NCBI RefSeq assembly: GCF_036669915.1
Contig: NC_089319.1
Span: forward strand, 2,286,082 to 2,350,081
Length of the DNA: 64,000 bases
From: Pocillopora verrucosa
Taxonomy: Eukaryota > Cnidaria > Anthozoa > Scleractinia > Pocilloporidae
Reading direction: 5' to 3'
Shown: piece by piece, positions 11,761 to 24,036 of the stretch
Numbering within the stretch: the stretch's first letter is position 1
Layout: each line of letters begins with the position of its first letter
Notes under the pieces: generated by a model
What the model was told of the DNA's origin: nothing
What the model saw: only the letters and a program-made list of their open reading frames with translations
Database searches by the model: none
Translations under genes and position numbers: made by a program

Positions 11761-14011
11761 TCATGCCAAAGACGCAAACTCTGTGGTCTCCTCGACCTTG
11801 CTTCCTGAGCAGTCGGAGAAGCACATCATTTCTTTAGTCTTCTCTCTGAACTGACTGTTTAACAATGCATACACAAACGGATTGACAGCAGAGTTGCACA
11901 ACACCATTATGAAAGAAACGGAGACTAAGACAGGGCTAATGTTGTAGGATGTAAATTTCCTTAAAACGTAAATAACTGACATGAATCCATAGCAGATCCC
12001 AAAAATGGCAGTGACAGACATGACCATTAAAGTGACACGTTTCCGCACTCGGATAACACCCTGAGAAAAGAAAAGAAATTAAAAAAATTATGTTTAGGAT
12101 TGATCTGAACAGTAACAAGTTATTATCCACTTCGATCACGATAAGAGGAAAAGAAAAGAAGAACACTTGATAAAATTATTTTTATCAGTGAGTTGTTCCA
12201 TTATTTTTCACAGCGATCCTCGAAACGAGTAACCCAATAAAGTAATTATCAATGACCATACTTAGCCTTCACCCAGTTTAACAACGATTCTCTATTTATT
12301 AATTTGCATGATCTTATCTACCCAATAGAACTCGAAGAATCTGCCCTCTTGCATGGAAGCCATATTTCTGAAACATTGGCTTTCTCACATGCTTCCTATT
12401 TCCCCCTTTTTAAGTTGACGAAAGATTTAATTTATACAGATGGTTTGTGTTTGTTAGTTGTCGTTAACCCTCGGAGAAGATGAAGAAACTGGCATGAATT
12501 CTGTAACTCAAACTGCCCCCAGTTCTTGTGCTTCTTTAATTGCTCTATTAGAAGCAATTGAGGGAATGACAATCAGAATTATCCTAATCTACTCTTGAAT
12601 ATCCCACGATATTCTTCCCGCTAGAAAATTATCTTACAGACTCATGGAATAAAGTAAAATTAATCAATAGAAAAGAAATGGTATTATAGGTTGAAATGAG
12701 TCAAGGGGAAATATCTGGAAACATATATTTTTACTCCCACCCGCTGTTCACGAGAAAGGTGAATGCTGTGGTGCTTAAACCATAAAGTTCTTGCAACACG
12801 GGAGTATAACCCGGCCATGACGATCAGAGGAAGGACAACCACAAGCAACCAAGCCACACTATAAACCTTTGACATCCACTCCTGTGGCCAATTCCATACG
12901 CAGAACTGCTTTTTGTCGTCGAAGGTTGCAATGAGAAACATGGGAGTATTGAATGCAACTGAGAAGATCCAAGAAACCAGGACGATCACCTGAAACTATA
13001 TTTGAGCATGATTAAGATCATCTCTGTGAGAAGACGTAGTTAACCAAATTAAATTAACCGTTAAATACCATGAAAACATAAATACATTAATTTTCGTTTT
13101 GATCATTGATTTCTAAACCAGTTTTAGTTAGAGGAAGTTTCCTTGGTGAAGATTTTGTAATTAAAATTGGCGATTAAAAGGAACGAAGTTTCGATTTCTT
13201 GGAGGTCATTTTCAAGTTATTGTAGAATATTCAAAAATGAACGTATAAATATAATATTCTAAAACAAGTGTTTTGTTATTCTAACTAATGACTTTAGCAA
13301 AGCTGTAGGAACGTGTACGCGGTTCATTCTATTTTTATTGATAAGTTTGCAATAACATTAACCTTTACGCACCTTGAACTTAAGCTTAGTAAAATTTCTC
13401 CTGTTACTAAAGGGATGCATCACAGCGTAATACCGCTCAATAGCAATTGCAACCAGACTGAAAATGGAGGAAACCGCTCCAATCCACGCAACATTGCCGC
13501 CTGTCACAAATTTGCACAGACCTGTAGCAGTCATGCCTTCTGGGTGGAAGGAAGTAATTAGTCTGAGAAGAACCGCGGGGGCAATAAATATGGCAAATAT
13601 TATGTCTCCAACTGCCAAGTTCACGAGTAGATAATTTACGATATTTCTGTAGAAATGATAATACAAAATACAGTTAATAGCGTGTACGGTACCTTTTGTA
13701 ATTTTGCGAATTTTTAAATAATAGTATTTCCGTTCGCCCGGGAATGAACTTGATATCTATCTATGGTTTGTGGTTAAATTGCGTTTTTTTTGTCACTTAA
13801 ACAACAAACTTATGTCCCACCCTTGGCGAGTGGCTGTTTATCGAATGAAAAATTATCGCAAAATGTCACTAACATCATAAATTGGTATTCATAACAACCT
13901 CATGTCTCGGTTTCTCTTTATGATCAAGCAGACAATAGAATTTCCCGCGACGTCTACGATAATTAGTGTGAAGAGTACTGTGCTTATGGCAATGTTAGCT
14001 GATTCACTCAT
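11761..14011 (-). CDS. GPCR-3: class A peptide-receptor-like GPCR, 4 coding exons
   Basis: Exons are 13899-14011 (ATG at 14009-14011), 13373-13646, 12741-12989 and 11761-12060. They join in frame to 936 nt, 311 aa. Motifs: GNSIVC in TM1; NLAVGDIIFAIF in TM2, where the usual LAxAD is VGD; LCKF; and IERYYAVMHPF after TM3. ECL2 has FCVWNWPQEW, the TM6 entry VRKRVTLMV, and TM7 NSAVNPFVYALLN. TM6 reads FGICYGF, as in GPCR-2. The tail is short and ends EFASLA. No frameshift or stop was found. It is the nearest relative of GPCR-2 and probably arose by local tandem duplication. Confidence 0.88.
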
Positions 14012-14115
14012 GCCTCTCGGAGACCTGGTTTAAAAAAAAATGAGACATAATTCAATAAAATGACATTAAGCAATGACAATGCGAGAAGATTTTAACAAAA
14101 CATAAGCGTATGGTA

Positions 14116-14330
14116 GGTAATTTAGTGTTAACAACTGGGTTGAAAACGTAAATTAGCCACCGTAAAGGGTAAAAAAGCTGACGTTTCGAGCGTTAACCCT
14201 TCGTCAGAGCGATTGAATCGATTCAATCGCTCTGACGAAGGGCTAACGCTCGAAACGTCAGCTTTTTTACCCTTTACGGTGGCTAATTTACGTTTTCAAC
14301 CCAGTTGTTAACACTAAATTACCTGCTATA

Positions 14331-14375
<45 letters not shown>

Positions 14376-14381
14376 TTTATT
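14116..14381. mobile_element. Palindromic Penelope-derived element with 15-bp target duplication
   Basis: Bases 14115-14219 and 14220-14324 are inverted copies with essentially one mismatch, meeting at a perfect centre. A further 57 bases follow the right arm. The 15-bp sequence CATAAGCGTATGGTA stands at 14101-14115 and again at 14382-14396, a clear target duplication. The arm matches the 3' end of the Penelope-like element at 32686 (GGTAATTTAGTGTTAACAA, then the GACGTTTCGA phrase). It is therefore a coding-free derivative of that family, with two terminal repeats head to head. Confidence 0.8.
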
Positions 14382-14396
14382 CATAAGCGTATGGTA

Positions 14397-16576
14397 AATG
14401 CGTAACATAAAAACGAATAAACATCCCCACAACCTCTTAGTGCGATTTAATTTAAGCCAGAAGTACCTTTAGAACGCTCTCATATGAAACGATGGAGTTG
14501 CTGCGATAAACGTAGATACGTGAGCATTGTCGATAAAACTTTATAGAATAAATGTCAAACACGTATCACTAAACCGAACCAGAGGAAAGTCGGAGCATGG
14601 TTTTTCAATAATTAAAATCCATGAGAATCTAACATAATATGACGAAAAAAAGTAAACCATAGGCTCTAATTAACACATGCGAAGGTGTCGATTTTAGACG
14701 CGTACGGGCACGTAACACTGAATAGAATCACGTTTGCCACGGTAGCGAACTTTAGACTTTGTAAACATTAAGCCGGTCTCGATGACTTACATTCTAATCT
14801 ACATGAAAATCTCACAGAAATATGGAAAAATATATCACATCTACAACAGCGGCTAATATATTTTCGCTTGAAAGGCAAACAGCAAACGTTCAGTTTATAT
14901 TATTGTGCGTCACTTATGTAAACGAGGATGCCAATGTCCCTCAATTTTACAATACAGCGTTTTTATCTTCACCAGGCAAAGGCATTGTCATTTAAGTATC
15001 CTTACCTCAGGTTTTTCTTTTGTTTTGCAGAAAAAGCAGAGAGCTTCCTCAACTCCTACGATTAAACGACGTATTCAGACTAGTTTGCAGGTCTCAGTCT
15101 ATATTCAGAAAGAGGTTACAACAGCTTATTAACACTGATTCAGCAGGGGAATACGATTTGAAACATATGAGGTAGACAGTCGTCTTCTTTCCTCTGTACT
15201 AGCAAAGTTATACACGACTAAACCGAATTAACTTTTTGAATTTTGTCTTCGCCTCAGGATGAGTAGGAGGGTTCTAGAAATAATAAGAAACTATTTTTTG
15301 TAATCGGATATCAACACATTTGTGACAACTAATTTCCGATTTAACAATGCTAGTTGTGCGTGCTCTGGGATTTTTTTTTTTTTTATCTTTTTTTGTTAGT
15401 AACTCAGTGCTTTGTAAAATGATTAGAATCGTCTGATTTGATTAGAAATCGCTCAGAAGCAAATTATTACTGATCTATACAATCTCTTTTCCAATTTGTT
15501 TTTGGCTTTCCATGTTAGGACAGGTGTTTGAATTTATAAATACCGCAATTGACATGTTCCTTCACGAGGTTTCAGGTCCTTCTTCACAAATTTCTGATTC
15601 TAATCATTTCAAACAAAAATTGTTTTCAAAAGCATATGATGCCGATTTTTTTCTTTTTCTTCCCTTTCAAAAGGGCAAGAAATTTCCATGGATAGATTTG
15701 TAATATTAACCTTCATTAATTTTCTTCGCAGGCAAACTAGTCAACTAGTTTGAGTTGTCAGTGCAGTTTAATTGATATATTTACGTTTTAAAATGACACA
15801 TGAACCGAACCTAATTATATCGGCGATGTGCTATAAAAATGTTCAGTTGCAACCGCAAATTGCGCTTTGAGACGACAATAACCGACGAAGACGGTAGATA
15901 GTTATAAAAGTATAAATATGATGAACAATTAGACTGCACAAGGATATCCTCAAGTTGGCAATAATGGAAATGTATTTATTTTCTCTTTGCTTTTCTTTTC
16001 GTTTTTTTTTTCCTTTGCATGACATAGGTATCATGATACACTGATGGATTGACTGCTAATAAATTCCAAGGCACCAAAAACAGATATAATTTTAGCCATG
16101 CATGCCGTACTGGTGAGGCATCATGAGGCGGAAACAAATATCTATGGCTGCAACATGTACATTATTGGTGGCATTAAAAAATTTAACAGAGTGCCTGTCA
16201 CTCCCTTCCTCTCTCTCCTATCTAAACACTGAAGTTGACGAGGTCTCCACTTTGTTATTACTATTGTACGCGACCTTTTGGTTTTTTTTTTTTTTTCTCG
16301 GCCTATCCTTTTTCTTTTCTCTCGTTTTCGGGAAGGAAATGTAATAAAAAAAATTTGCATTGGCGAGAAGAAACTTGACAGTCATGAACAGAATTTGCTC
16401 ATTTTTCGTGGTGTATGTTGCCTAAAAAAAAAAACACCTGCCAAGGGATTACTCAAAAACACTTCAAGTCGTGACGTTTTCACTTTACTTGATGGTTCTC
16501 AAGAAGTTTCAGCATCAAGTACAGCGTGTGCACCTGCCAAGGAGAACTTACTAATTTCAATAAAACATTATTATTT
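14397..16576. other. Intergenic stretch, no gene recognised
   Basis: Several open frames of 60-116 codons occur on both strands, but none shows a recognisable domain, and the longest (16278-16628, plus) runs through poly-T/poly-A tracts. A donor-like site on the minus strand near 15007 could belong to a 5' leader exon of GPCR-3. That rests on the site alone. Confidence 0.4.
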
Positions 16577-17310
16577 TGCAGTATATTATAGTGGACTTCA
16601 TTTTAACAGGGATCGTGCGTGGCATTGATGGACTGATAGCCATTTGACCCTTGACATTATAGGTATAGGAAATCGCATGAGCGAAAGTACATTATATCTC
16701 TTCTTGCAATATAAATTACTACAGTGGACTTAATTTAACAAGGATCGTACGTGACAGGGATAGACCTGATGGCTCTGTGGCCCTCGATAAAATTATAGGA
16801 AATCGCATGAACGAAGGTGCATTCTAACTCTTCTTGCAATATATTACAGTGGATCATTTTAACAGGGATCGCGCGTGACAGTGATAGACCTGATAGCTTC
16901 GTGGCTCTTAATATAAGCATAGTAAATCGCATGAGCAAAGGTGTATTCTAACTCTTCTTGCAATACATTACAATGGATCATTTTAACAGGGGTCGTGCGT
17001 GACAGTGATAGACCTGATAGCTTCGTGGCCCTGAATATAAGTATAGGAAATTACATGAACGAAGGTGCATTATAACTCTGATCGCCGTATATTACAGTGG
17101 ACTTCATTTTAACAGGAATCGTACGTTAAAGTGTTAGAACTGATAGCTCTGTGGCCCTTAAAACAAGTAATGAACAAAGGTGCATAATAATTCTTCTTGC
17201 CACTTCATTTTAACAGGGATCGTATATGACAGTGATGGAGATGATAGCTCTGTGGCCCTTAATATAAGTACAGGAAATCGCATGAACGAAGGCGCATTCT
17301 ACCTCTAGTG
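16577..17310. repeat. Tandem repeat, about 122-bp unit, about 6 copies
   Basis: The phrase TTTAACAGGGATCGT, with variants, recurs near 16603, 16733, 16857, 16980, 17107 and 17210. Each time it is followed by a block about a gene-free tract with GATAGCT, GTGGCCCTTAATATAAG, GGAAATCGCATGAACGAAGG and TCTTCTTGCAATAT. Units are diverged by substitutions and indels, so the array is old. No open frame runs through it. Confidence 0.85.
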
Positions 17311-17876
17311 TCCTTTGATTCCTACAACACCTCAGTCATGTTTCTCAAAGTCTTTAATGGTTCAGTTTTTGAAAGTTCGTTCCTCCCCCGTCGGCGAGGT
17401 TCTTGCACAAAGAGCAACGTAAAACTACCTTTTTTTCTTCTTAAAAACGACTTCGAAGCTTCATCCGAAATAAATAAGTTCTAGTGAGTTCCAAAAATAT
17501 CAAATCAGTTATACGTTCTACGTGTAAGGAAACTATACAATTTATTTCGGAACACAAAGTTTCAACGACATCGCAACAACGCTTCACTCAAACACGTGTA
17601 GTACTTGCACCACTCCATTTCACCTAAAAGTGAGTACAGGATCAACCAAATATATGTGTATAGAGATATAAATGAAGAAGAAACAATGAATCACAATCTG
17701 ATTTCTGAGTGAAAATAAGTTTACACATGCAAGCTCTGGTGAGGTATATTAAAAATTTCTGAAGTAGTTTAGTAAAGTATTCTTCAAAAATAGTCTAGGT
17801 ATGCACGTTATACGAAATGTTTTTCAAAGTACACCCTTGCAGTATCTATTCTCTTATCATGTTGAGTTAGTTGAGA

Positions 17877-18960
17877 TTAAAACACTTTAATAAGATTCAT
17901 GTCCTCTGTTGTCTTAACGCTTTGAAGTTTTCTCCCGCTATAGTGTGGTGTCGGGTTAGTCACACTGTTTGTCCCGCCTAGTTTCTGGGGCTCTGTTTCA
18001 GGGTAAATCCTGTTATTTGGGCGGCAGGGGAAAGAGATAGTACCTTTGATCTTCTCCCTAAATCTCTGGTTGACCGGAGCGTATACAAGGGGATTGATGA
18101 CAGAATAAAGCATTATCATTATAGACGCTGCGGCATATGTTACATCGCCTAAGGAGTGACTAGGACTCAAAGAAGACGATCGAGTCTGTAAGCCAATAGA
18201 CTCCGAAAATAATACTGACAAGGATCGCCATCAAAGCGCTCGTTTGCGAACTTTCGTCACTCCCTAAATACAGAGATCAGTCAAATTCAGTCCTAGTAGT
18301 ATTTGCAGAGTGTTCGCAAAGGGATTATAAGACAAATACTCTCCATTTTGGTTATTGATGGACTCAAACGCTAAGGAATTATGTAAAATCTACCTTAATA
18401 AGTCATATTGGTGCTTACTTTGGATCATAGCTAGCAATATATTTACGCTTTAGATGTTAATTATGCACTGTGGAAGTGAGTGGAGGGATGTGAGTAGAGG
18501 GATGTGAGTAGAGGGATGTGAGTAGAGGGATGTGAGTAGAGGGATGTGAGTAGAGGGATGTGAGTAGAGGGATGTGAGTAGAGGGATGTGAGTAGAGTAT
18601 GTAAGCAGAGGGCAACGTTGAGTTTCTTTAATTCATTTCATTTTAGGCAAATTAAAAAAGCAAGCAGATAAATGACAGATTTTAATAAAATGGAGGTTCC
18701 CCTTCAATATAATTCTCTTTAAAGAATTTTGATACATTTTACCAACCTGTTGCCAGTTGGTGTGATCGATAGGCGTTTGATCCACAATCTGTACACCACT
18801 CTGTCTGGAAGATAGTATAATCATTACTGGCGCTGGGAAAACTCCAAGAGCAAACCACCAAGTTATAGCATAAGTATAATTATAAGCTGGATGATAAGTA
18901 GCTGAAGTCTTCACCTCAGCAACACGAGGATCTAAGCTCTTCCAATTTTGAAGCACTTAC
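17877..18960 (-). pseudogene. GPCR-4: broken class A GPCR (TM4-5 and TM6-7 exons only)
   Basis: The last exon (17877-18263) starts after an AG acceptor with VRKR, as in the intact genes, but a missing base brings a stop at once. TM6 (VSIIFGVYWLTDS) lies in the second frame, and TM7 (SLGDVTYAAAS to NPLVY) in the third, so at least two frameshifts are present. A TM4-5 exon remnant at 18740-18960 reads ITWWFALGVFPAPVMIIL and then shifts frame before the expected SRVVYRLW. TM1 and TM2-3 exons were not found. The TM7 text resembles GPCR-10 more than GPCR-7 to GPCR-9. The pieces sit about 480 bases apart, with a tandem repeat inside the intron. Confidence 0.8.
18476..18610. repeat. 14-bp tandem repeat (GTGAGTAGAGGGAT), about 8 copies
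   Basis: One variant unit (GTGAGTGGAGGGAT, 18476-18489) is followed by seven identical units up to 18587, then a partial and a degenerate unit. The near-identity of the units shows recent expansion. It lies in the former intron of GPCR-4. Confidence 0.95.
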
Positions 18961-19990
18961 CTTGGAATATACTTCAACGATATGAGCTACGGTCTGTGTT
19001 GTTCCATCACGCGCCATGGTAACAAGTACAAATAATGACAGTTCATTGGGATACGTATGTATCCTACCGTAGATTAGCTTTTTGCGCCTGTATTATTTAT
19101 ATGTCAAACGATTTCAAATTTCATAAAAAAGGAAACCAATAGATACAGAGCAAATAAATTACTTTTGCTACATGATCACTCACACGATCAAAGTTTGCTT
19201 TATGACTTCAAGTTCGACTTGGACGTGTGTCAAAGAAAACAATTGTCAATTGTCGAACTGTCAATTCTAAATAAACCGAAGGGCCTTAGCGTATTTTTTT
19301 GTGAATCGCACTCTCGTTTAAGGGATTCTTGTACTTCCAAATTCAGTAGTCGTTTGTAGTCATCTCACAAGTATGCCTTCGTTCTTTACATTCAGGCTAC
19401 TCTTACTTTACTCCCGCCGCAGTTTCTAACTCAGTATTCTCAATTCTCATTATTCTCCCAACCAATTTTACATGAATGCGTTGTAAAGCAAAATTGTTTT
19501 TACTTTGTTGTTTTTTTATCCGGTTTTATGATCGTTTTGATTATTTGATATGTTTGGTTTACCTTGAGAATCTATAACGACCTTAGCCGAGTAAAAACGT
19601 GCTTTTCATAAATTCGATACAGGTGGCTGTATTTGAAGAGAGCGGAAGGTGTAAAAGAGACTTCAAGATAACATCGTTTTTGAAACAAAGCATCGACACA
19701 AGCTATAGCGTTCGTTTTTTTCTAGCTTAGACGTGCTGGTGCACGGAAGACTAGTTTTAGCTTTTAATCATATCACATGTTATAGTATCCTCTATGCATT
19801 ATTACCATTTCATATTGTTTGTCTCCAGCTCTTGGTCTGTGTTATTCAGTTTTTTTCTTGTAATTCAGAAAACTTGTGAGCAAAACAAAAAGCAGATACG
19901 GAATGAAACAGAGATGAAAATAGAGATGTAACTTGTAAATCCTCCTTATTTTCATTATTGCCCTCTAGTTAATCATAAATATAGAAAGCC
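18960..19990. repeat. Receptor 3'-flank duplicate, related to 42110-43190
   Basis: Starting just beside the GPCR-4 TM4-5 remnant, this segment matches 42110-43190 and, in parts, 36960-37690, 46050-46800 and 50830-52190. It lacks about 100 bases present near 42320-42420. In the other copies the block leads into a last receptor exon. Here and at 43060 the match to that exon is replaced by unrelated sequence. Confidence 0.75.
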
Positions 19991-21004
19991 TGCCGCAAGA
20001 GTGGATACAAACGTGAATTAGAGAGATCTTAGGTGAAGTCTTCTCAAAGTGAACGTACGATACATTGGATTTATTGAGAAGAGACTGCGAAATGTGCTAT
20101 TGTCTTTTTTATCCCTTACAACTGCTGGTAGAGGCGAAAATTGTGAACAAAATGTCCTTCACTGTAGCAAAATATAAATTTCGCCTTAAAACGCTCTTTC
20201 GAGCTGAGTGTTATCCATGCATTGTATTAAAAGCGGTTGGCAAAAATCGCAAATTAAAATGTCCTGTAGATCTTTAGAAAAGCAGTCGGTCAAAATACTC
20301 TACGCCCCAGAATAAGTCGTGTATTATACGAAAAAAAATACCTTATTACGTTTTCAAGACATGATGTTTGGCCGGAACAAACATCTCAAATGAAAACTCT
20401 CGAAATGATCAAATGCTTTTATTCAGTCCGGTGGTATCCGTCTGTTTTAAGGACCAATGTATTAAGAAGAGTAATTAGACTCGAAAGCTAAGCCTCACAT
20501 CCTTTTTTCAAAGAAAGTGAGACTTAATTTTAATTTCAACACACAAAGGAAGCCCTTGCCAAATGCAATACAACGCAATGTTAGAAACTGAAACACTGAA
20601 AGATACACCTTGGTCAGTTTGTGTTTTCACAATCTGTTTGATTCCCACGCAAGCAGCATGCGACCGCGTAAACTGCTACCGTGGCCTGCTAATTAACTGC
20701 CAGAAAATAATATTGACAAATGAAGCAGTACAAGTGTTAACCGGCAATACAAGTAAATAGATAATAGCACACGTTCATTAAGTCAAGTGTTTATTATGAA
20801 ATCTTTCCTTGCTAGGCTGAGAATATTGAAACATTACGAAGAATTCTCCAGTATGAAAATTTACCAGAAAATCAGCTTTGCCAAATAAATGCATTTGGGG
20901 CTGTTACCTTTTTTCTGTTTTAGAACTGAGAAGTGAATAAGCTGTCACCCAGGATGAAAAATTGATCATAACCCTAGCTGAAAAATTCTTTTTCAGGCTG
21001 ATGT

Positions 21005-21916
21005 TTAGTGTACGGGCAATTTTCTCATCATTAACATCACTTTAGAACGGATTTCTCTAATTCGCCAACAGTAGACGAAAGGATTTATAGAAGAATTAAG
21101 AAAAATTACAAAAGATGTTAGATTTGTTGATAACACTACTGGGGAGCTATATCCCAACAATGCTACCCCAACTATGGCACAGAAATAAGGAGTGTAACAT
21201 GCTACAAGAAATCCGAAAACTGTCAGCATACTGTTTACAGATTTACGGTACAGAATCATGTTAAAAGTCTTTCGAGGTTGCCTTGTGGCAGCCTCGTTTG
21301 TTACTCTTGTCTTTGAAGCCCTCAGAGTTTGATATATTCTAAAATAGCACGAAGACGTTATGACAATGGAGGAAAAGCCAAGAATAATGGCACTAATTTT
21401 ATTGATTCGAATATTCCACATTCGGGAGACTGCCCAGATAGAGCTGCAAATCCACAGAAGTACTACAACCAAAGTGACTTTTTTCACGGTTGTAATCAGT
21501 CCGTATCGTATTCTGAGTCTCAACGCCAGATATCTTTCAATGCTTATTGCTGTCGTGGTTGAAAAAGACACGGCACAGAAGAAGTAAGCCACTACAGCAT
21601 AAAACGGCTGAATCGAACAAAACAATTCAAGATTACCGTGGAGAGCCCCCAAAGCTGTGGCAACTTGTAACGGTTGAGCGACCATACCAACTCCAAAATC
21701 AGACAGAGCTAAGCTGTAAAAAAGAGCTTTGGACGACGAAGAAATCGTGCGGCACTGGAAGAGGGCGAGTAAAATTATCGAATTTTCAACAGTTGCAGAA
21801 ATTGAAAAAACCACATTCACAACGCACAAGAACACGTACCAGTGACGAGGCGATTTGCGTATAAACTGGTACTCACGAAAATCTTGATCAGAGCAAGAAG
21901 TATTGTATACTTCCAT
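21005..21916 (-). CDS. GPCR-5: intronless class A GPCR, melanocortin/adenosine-like
   Basis: A single open frame of 303 aa, with its ATG at 21914-21916. A glycosylation sequon NTS lies at residues 5-7. TM1 carries EN at 44-45, TM2 LALSDF with D73, TM3 C100, and the DRY-equivalent ERY is at 127-129. TM4 has a conserved tryptophan, TM6 reads VACYTPY (a CWxP variant), and TM7 has NSSINPFVY (NPFVY at about 278-282) followed by a basic helix-8 segment. The second extracellular loop is very short and has no cysteine, as in the melanocortin/S1P/cannabinoid/adenosine group. It lacks the exon layout of the surrounding receptors and is not part of that array. Intronless receptors of this type are common in anthozoans (general knowledge). 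The ligand is unknown. Confidence 0.9.
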   Translation of the reverse strand: MEVYNTSCSDQDFREYQFIRKSPRHWYVFLCVVNVVFSISATVENSIILLALFQCRTISSSSKALFYSLALSDFGVGMVAQPLQVATALGALHGNLELFCSIQPFYAVVAYFFCAVSFSTTTAISIERYLALRLRIRYGLITTVKKVTLVVVLLWICSSIWAVSRMWNIRINKISAIILGFSSIVITSSCYFRIYQTLRASKTRVTNEAATRQPRKTFNMILYRKSVNSMLTVFGFLVACYTPYFCAIVGVALLGYSSPVVLSTNLTSFVIFLNSSINPFVYCWRIREIRSKVMLMMRKLPVH

Positions 21917-22049
21917 TTAAAAACTGTTTGTAAAATTGCTTGATCGCCTTACGTCTCCGGAGAATTACTAAAAGTTTTAGAGGCTCAGAGAGATTGTCAG
22001 CTTATCCCCATAAAGATGTTGTGCCTGATGTTTCGAGGTTTAATTAAAA

Positions 22050-22960
22050 GTCTTTATACACCTATTGATGGTTTTTCCATGTCAACATGAACAAAGGAGA
22101 TGTCAATGGCGCCAATCAGATTCAAGCTTTTGACTTTCAACTAAAAGGAAAATATTCATCAAGCCAGCGTTGTTTTATTTTCCTCTAGAGATCCGGGAAG
22201 AAATTAGTTAATTGACGACAATGAAAACGAGGGGTATGTAATTGCGATTGTACTAAAGAGATGCACAAATGTTTGCGACTTCGCAAGTATGATTACTCTG
22301 AATTGCAAAATGCTGTACCTCTTGCTAAGTACCGTATGAATTAAGTCTAACTGTGTTCATGAGAAAATGAAAAAATGATCGTCAATCAATAAAATTATCG
22401 TACTTTTCTAAATTGCTCACGAAATGGCCCTATTTTTTTACAGCACGTGTAAAAGCCAGATCTGATTACGCTGTTCTGACGCATTTCATTGAAGATTCAA
22501 TGTCGTTAGTTGTGCAGTAGTCGGCGGTTGGAGCCCAATTTCACAAATTGTGCTCAAACTCGCCAACCACTATTCTACTTACCATATTATGGTTATTATT
22601 TGATAAAATTATACTATAATAAAGACATAGAACTTCGAGAACCCAAGGATGTTTTCATTTCTCAGAAATTGACGAACTACTCACGCACGACGTCATTGAA
22701 TAAACAGGAACTTGCTGACTCATCCATGGGACTTTCCTGAGGAAGTTGTTCGTCGCATTTATATAGTCCAGCTGGCATCGACCAAAAAAAAAATTCGTTC
22801 AAATTAATGATAAAAGCATGAAACTTTGCTACAACACTTATGACCCTAAGACTGACATTTTCTGATATGGGGTCGATTCAAAATAACTTCTGGAGACGAG
22901 AACCACGCATGGGAATTCTGTTATTGGTATGCTGGAAGCTTCATCTTTGAACTTACTAAT
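22050..22960. repeat. Dispersed repeat, tandem copy 1 (copy 2 at 23280-24940)
   Basis: Matches 23280-24036 continued at 24711-24840. Shared phrases include GGTTTTTCCATGTCAACATG, GGCGGTTGGAGCCCAATTTC and TCTGGAGACGAGAACCAC. The last 140 bases are also found, inverted, near 32520-32645. No open frame of note. Confidence 0.75.
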
Positions 22961-24036
22961 TACTTCCTTGTTTGTTTTATCGAAATATCATGAGTATTCT
23001 GGATATTCGCTGTCGAATTTATTTTCATCGCTTCAGAGGTCTTTTTAAACGTCTTCGATTTCGATTTCATAAGTTAGACTGTCTGTATCAGTAAAGAGTA
23101 ATTTTCTTCGCTGTTGTGTTTGTTTTGATGTCATTTGCAATGGAAATCGTACATTAATGTTCTAGAAAGATCTAGAATGCTCATTCCTACGTGTAATGAC
23201 ACGGGGAACAACCAGGATAAGAAACTGAGACGTTGAGCCTTGCCGCAGTTTTACTCGCAATTTTATATTTAATAATCTATATACACTCATCGATGGTTTT
23301 TCTATGTCAACATGAACAAAGGAGATGTTAATGGCGCTAATCAGATTCAAGCTTTTGACTTTCGACTGAAAGGAAAATAAACATTAAGCCAGCGTTGTTT
23401 TATTTTACTTTGACGATCCGGATCACAATCGGAAAGAAGTAAGTTAATTGGCGACAATGAAAACAGGGGGATGTATAATTGTAATTGTGGGTGTTTTTTT
23501 TACCACGCAGACACCTGTTTCTTTGGACTCGATGATTAAATGTGTGCGACTTCGCATGAATGTATATTCTGTGTATTGCAAAACGCTGTACCTCTTGCTA
23601 AGTACCGTATGAATTAAGTCTGACTGTATTCATGAGAAAATGAAGAAAATGATCGTCAATTAATAACTTTATTATACTTTTCTAAATTGCTCTCGTCATT
23701 GTCCTCTTTGTATTTTACAGGTCGAAATGAAGTTTTCGTTAGTAGTACAGTAGTTGGCGGTTGGAGCCCAATTTCACAAGTTGTGTTCAAATTCGCCAAC
23801 CACTGTTCTACTTACCATATTATGGTTATTAATTGGTAAAATCGTACTAAAATAAAGACAAAGAATTCGAGAAATCCAGGATGTTTTCATTTCTAAGGAA
23901 TTGACGAACTACCCACGCATTGACGTCATTGAATGACAGGAACTTGATGCCTTACCAATAGAACTTTCCTGAGGAAATTGCTCGTGACATTTAAATAGTC
24001 CAGCTGTTATCAACCAAAACACTAAATCGTTCAAAT

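Noticed and set aside
16577-17310. CRISPR-like array
   Set aside because: Units are about 122 bp and diverged throughout, without short constant repeats and unique spacers. The genome is also eukaryotic. It is an ordinary minisatellite.
21329-21864. Several plus-strand frames
   Set aside because: Antisense shadows of the intronless receptor GPCR-5.
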